Program-made: the position numbers and the translations under genes
DNA from: Stieleria neptunia
Lineage (GTDB): Bacteria > Planctomycetota > Planctomycetia > Pirellulales > Pirellulaceae
Direction of reading: 5' to 3'
Assembly (NCBI RefSeq): GCF_007754155.1
Contig: NZ_CP037423.1
Coordinates: 6,816,938-6,880,937, forward strand
Length of the DNA stretch: 64,000 bases
The notes under the pieces: model-generated
What the model saw: the letters and a program-made list of their open reading frames with translations, nothing else
Database searches by the model: none
What the model was told of the DNA's origin: nothing
Shown here: positions 61,138 to 64,000 of the stretch, one piece after another
How the letters are laid out: each line of letters opens with the position of its first letter
Numbering within the stretch: position 1 is the first letter of the stretch

Positions 61138-63023
61138 CAGGACGCTTTGGGTTTGGTCATCACCGCGAACGCCACGATGATTCCCGCCGCGACGGTGATC
61201 GAAATGAGGTTCTTGGCGAGCGGCGACAATCCCAAATCCAGCGCCGTGATTCCCAGCGCCGCCAACCCCGCCAAACCGACGGCCGTCAACGCTTCACCGG
61301 CGATCACGCCGGATGAAAACAGGATGCCACGATGCAACACCCGGTCGTGCGTTTCGCGTCGGGTCCCCTTGGTGCAAAACCAAGCGATCACCCCGCCGAT
61401 CAAAATGGGCGTCGCCAATCCGAACGGCAAATACATGCCGACCGCGATCGGCATCAGGTGGGCACGATGCTTCGTGTTGCGTTTGAGCACTTCGTCGATC
61501 CCCAAAATCAGCACACCGATGCCGGCGCCCAGCCCGATCAGGCTCCAGGGAAGCTCGCCTTCGCCCGCGAACCCACGTGCCAAACTTGCAAACAAGCTGG
61601 CTTGGGGCGCGGACAGTTGTTGACCTCCAATCCCGCCCGGAGTGTTGTTGTGCAACAGCGTCAGGACGGGAGCCATGACGAAGGCGGCGACGAACACACC
61701 GGCGATCTGCATGATCTGTTGTCGAAACGGCGCCGCGCCGACCAACGAGCCGGTCTTGAGGTCGTTGCAGACATCGCCGCTGGTGCAGGCGACACAACAC
61801 ACGATCGCGGCGATGCCCAGCGTCGCCACCATGCCTTGGGTTCCCGAATAGTTGAACAGCCACAACAGTCCGCCGGCCGCCAGAACGGCGGTGATCGTCA
61901 TGCCGGACACGGGGCTGTTGGAATTGCCCACCAGCCCGACGATGTAGCTGGCCACCGCGGTAAAGAAGAACCCCATCGCGAGCATCACGACGGTCGACAA
62001 GACCGACACACCGATGTCGTCGGTGAAACGAAAATTCACCGCGCCGAGCATCGCAGTGCAACCTAATCCGAGCGCCAAAATCAGTCCCGACGGAATGTCC
62101 CGTTGGCCGTGATCCAGGGCGATCCGTCGGCCGCGCAACCCGTGCCACAGTTCGGTGACGGCAGACAGCAGGCCGTGGCGAACGGCGATCAGCGACCCGA
62201 TCCCGCCGACGACCATCGCCCCCACGCCGACGTATCGGATCTCGCTGCTCCAGATCGACCAGGCGCCGCTGATCGGATCATCATACTGGGACGCTCCGCC
62301 CATCAACGGGATGCCGATCAACCAGCCGATCGCGCCGCCGATAAAGATCAACACCGCCACGTTCAGTCGCACGATAAAGCCGACGGCGACCAACATCGGC
62401 GACAGGTCACCGCCGAAGTAAAAGATTCGCTCGCCGGTCGCCCTGGCAACCTGCAGCGTATCGCTGACCAACCCCAAGAATCCGGCAGCGATCTTGAACA
62501 CCGCCCCAAGCGCGCCGCCGATCAACAAGCTGGTCGCGGCAGAGCGTTGATGGTCGCCTTCTTCCCCGGCTTCCAAGACCGCCGCACAGGCGACACCCTC
62601 GGGAAACGGCAGATCCTCGTTGTCGGCGACAAACACGCGGCGCATCGGGATCATGAACAGAATCCCCAACAGCCCGCCGGTCAGTGCCACCAGCGTGACG
62701 GTCCAGAAGTCGAACGATTGCCAGTGGCCGATCAGGATCATCGCCGGCATCGTGAAAATGATACCCGCCGCCAGCGACTCGCCCGCCGAAGCGCACGTCT
62801 GGACCTGGTTGGCTTCCAAGATGCTGGACTTTTTGAACAGCAATCGGAACAACAGCATCGCCATCACGGCCGCGGGGATCGAGGCCGAGACGGTCATCCC
62901 GGCCTTTAATCCGACGTACACGTTCGCCGCACCCATGACGACCGACAGGATCAGCCCCAGAACGATCACGCGGGGCGTCAGCTCGGGAAGTGGCGCGGTG
63001 GACGGTTCTGGCAAATCACTCAT
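61137..63023 (-). CDS. OPT family oligopeptide transporter
   Basis: A 628-residue integral membrane protein with about 15 hydrophobic segments. N-terminal features are ELTPRVIVLGLILSVVMGAA, NVYVGLKAGMTVSASIPAAV and SILEANQVQTCASAGESLAA, which are the OPT signature; EEGDHQRSAATSLLIGGALG and VACTSGDVCNDLKTGSLVGA follow. The bacterial branch of this family resembles YSL/oligopeptide-type proton-coupled importers (peptides or metal chelates). Substrate is unknown. Lies between the DUF1080 gene and a sulfatase on the same strand; a repeat abuts its stop codon. Confidence 0.92.
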   Translation of the reverse strand: MSDLPEPSTAPLPELTPRVIVLGLILSVVMGAANVYVGLKAGMTVSASIPAAVMAMLLFRLLFKKSSILEANQVQTCASAGESLAAGIIFTMPAMILIGHWQSFDFWTVTLVALTGGLLGILFMIPMRRVFVADNEDLPFPEGVACAAVLEAGEEGDHQRSAATSLLIGGALGAVFKIAAGFLGLVSDTLQVARATGERIFYFGGDLSPMLVAVGFIVRLNVAVLIFIGGAIGWLIGIPLMGGASQYDDPISGAWSIWSSEIRYVGVGAMVVGGIGSLIAVRHGLLSAVTELWHGLRGRRIALDHGQRDIPSGLILALGLGCTAMLGAVNFRFTDDIGVSVLSTVVMLAMGFFFTAVASYIVGLVGNSNSPVSGMTITAVLAAGGLLWLFNYSGTQGMVATLGIAAIVCCVACTSGDVCNDLKTGSLVGAAPFRQQIMQIAGVFVAAFVMAPVLTLLHNNTPGGIGGQQLSAPQASLFASLARGFAGEGELPWSLIGLGAGIGVLILGIDEVLKRNTKHRAHLMPIAVGMYLPFGLATPILIGGVIAWFCTKGTRRETHDRVLHRGILFSSGVIAGEALTAVGLAGLAALGITALDLGLSPLAKNLISITVAAGIIVAFAVMTKPKAS

Positions 63024-63063
63024 ATCACGCTGACTCGTTGACGGTTCCAGACTGTGACCGATC

Positions 63064-63086
63064 GACAGGCTGGAAGCCTATCCCAC
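63064..63086 (-). repeat. Dispersed hairpin H1
   Basis: GACAGGCTGGAAGCCTATCC then CAC: the reverse complement of the copies at 28560 and 28592. It lies between the OPT start codon and the stop codon of the upstream sulfatase gene, where it could terminate the sulfatase transcript. Confidence 0.9.
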
Positions 63087-63103
63087 ATCATTTCCGCTCT
63101 GGG

Positions 63104-64000
63104 TTAGCCTGCCGCTTGCGGTGTTCGCAATTCGATTTGTTTTTCCTCGGGCAGTACCGACACGTCGCTGTCGTCTTGATAGTGTTTTCTCAAACGATCC
63201 AGTTCCTGTTTCATGTCTGAAATCTGATTGGCGTATTCCGGGTTGTTGTATTGGTTGGTCAATTCATCGGGATCGTTCTTCAGGTCGTAAAACTCCCATT
63301 CGTCGAACTGGTAGAACCGAATCAGCTTGTAGCGATGGTTGCGGACACCGTATTGCCGGGGCACCATGTGCACGCTGGGGTATTCGTAATAGTGATAGTA
63401 GATGCTGCGTCGCCAATCGTCGGGACTGTCACCTTTGAGCAGTGGGACCAGTGATTCGCCCTGCATGTCATCGGGGACGTCGGCGCCGGCCATCTCGAGG
63501 AACGTTTCGGCGTAATCCAAGTTCTGGACCAGGTGCTCGTCGGTCGAACCGGGCTTCGTCACGCCGGGCCATTTGACGATCAAAGGCATCTTGAGCGATT
63601 CCTCGTACATCCATCGTTTGTCGTACCAGCCATGGTCGCCGATATAGAAACCTTGATCGGAGGAGTAGATGACGACGGTGTTGTCGGAAAGCCCGAGTTC
63701 GTCGAGTGTTTCCATCAGCGTGCCGACACTTTCGTCGACACCTTTGACGCAGCGCAGATAATTCTTGGCGTAGCGCTGGTATTTCCAGCGAACCAGGGCG
63801 TCGGCGGTCAAGTCGGCTTCGTGAAACGCCTTGTCGCGCGGGCGGTAGGCGGCGAACCAGGTTTTCAGTTGCTCCGGTGTCATCCGTTGCATGTTGCGCC
63901 AAGCCGATTTGTCGTAGCGGCCGACCAATTCGTTGCCCTTGAAATCGGGGGTCAAGTCGACGAACAAATCAAAATTGAGATGCATGTGGCGATCGATTTC
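63104..64000 (-). CDS. Sulfatase, C-terminal part (5' end outside window)
   Basis: The frame is open to the window edge, so the N-terminal part with the formylglycine motif lies outside. The visible 298 residues show VVIYSSDQGFYIGDHGWYDK (the second metal-site SDxG motif), MPLIVKWPGVTKPGSTDEHL, NLDYAETFLEMAGADVP and the C-terminal YYHYYEYPSVHMVPRQYGVR then YDLKNDPDELTNQYNNPEYA. The DPDELxN ending is typical of iduronate- and choline-sulfatase-like planctomycete enzymes. Signal and active site cannot be checked here. Confidence 0.92.
   Translation of the reverse strand, partial: EIDRHMHLNFDLFVDLTPDFKGNELVGRYDKSAWRNMQRMTPEQLKTWFAAYRPRDKAFHEADLTADALVRWKYQRYAKNYLRCVKGVDESVGTLMETLDELGLSDNTVVIYSSDQGFYIGDHGWYDKRWMYEESLKMPLIVKWPGVTKPGSTDEHLVQNLDYAETFLEMAGADVPDDMQGESLVPLLKGDSPDDWRRSIYYHYYEYPSVHMVPRQYGVRNHRYKLIRFYQFDEWEFYDLKNDPDELTNQYNNPEYANQISDMKQELDRLRKHYQDDSDVSVLPEEKQIELRTPQAAG

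Noticed and set aside
61294..62148. Two long open frames within the OPT gene
   Set aside because: Both are alternate-frame shadows with Arg/His-rich composition.
1..64000. tRNA, rRNA and riboswitch genes
   Set aside because: I looked for T-loop and anticodon-stem patterns and known rRNA words by eye and found none; a covariance search would be decisive.

Overview
This 64 kb window looks like a chromosomal segment of a planctomycete, most likely a Pirellulaceae member close to Rhodopirellula or Stieleria. That placement is an inference from gene content: two secreted sulfatases, two Tat-exported Gfo/Idh/MocA oxidoreductases, DUF1080 and DUF1598 proteins, a PEP-CTERM protein, a large secreted protein with the planctomycete N-terminal LEARQLMAAD-type motif, a small NPYRAP membrane protein and many dispersed hairpin repeats. 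No rRNA, tRNA or CRISPR array was found.

Layout. 1-6.4 kb: end of a vWA-type membrane protein, a SulP transporter and a large secreted TPR protein. 6.4-11.3 kb: an ECF-like sigma factor, ruvB, nth, a eukaryotic-type UDP-glucose pyrophosphorylase, DUF952 and a small membrane protein. 11.3-13.5 kb: repeat-rich island around a LysM plus papain-like protein. 13.5-17.4 kb: a tightly overlapped five-gene cluster (WbqC-like, two tandem glycosidase-like propellers, GNAT, methyltransferase), probably for surface glycan modification. 17.5-18.9 kb: an amidohydrolase lacking the usual catalytic Asp. 19.5-25.1 kb: a two-gene operon coding for a CHAT protease-NB-ARC-TPR protein and a metallophosphoesterase. 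This is the best candidate for an undescribed defence or programmed-death system. 25.2-31.5 kb: YcaQ-like protein, ZIP-like transporter, PQQ propeller, Gfo/Idh/MocA, CelD-like GNAT. 31.7-41.9 kb: large secreted protein, M1 peptidase with HEAT repeats, second Gfo/Idh/MocA, O-methyltransferase with PEP-CTERM protein, small hypotheticals. 42.5-46.0 kb: an FMN-binding protein coupled to a NapH-NapG-like polyferredoxin. 46.1-52 kb: nitrilase and a 1,559-residue kinase-STAND-FGE receptor-like protein. 52-55.6 kb: two glycosyltransferases that share a Cys-rich N-terminal module, and a small protein between them. 55.6-64 kb: sulfatase with PIG-L deacetylase, DUF1598, DUF1080, OPT transporter and the 3' part of another sulfatase.

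Intergenic space is dominated by families of short hairpin repeats. Comparing copies inside the window shows paired (compensatory) base changes in at least two families, so the fold rather than the exact sequence appears conserved. Several copies abut or contain stop codons.

Two independent STAND-type signalling proteins (CHAT-NB-ARC-TPR, and kinase-nSTAND-FGE) lie within 30 kb. The TPR array of the first consists of eight near-identical 120-bp units, whose amino-acid differences cluster at a few positions, as in rapidly evolving NLR-like recognition arrays.
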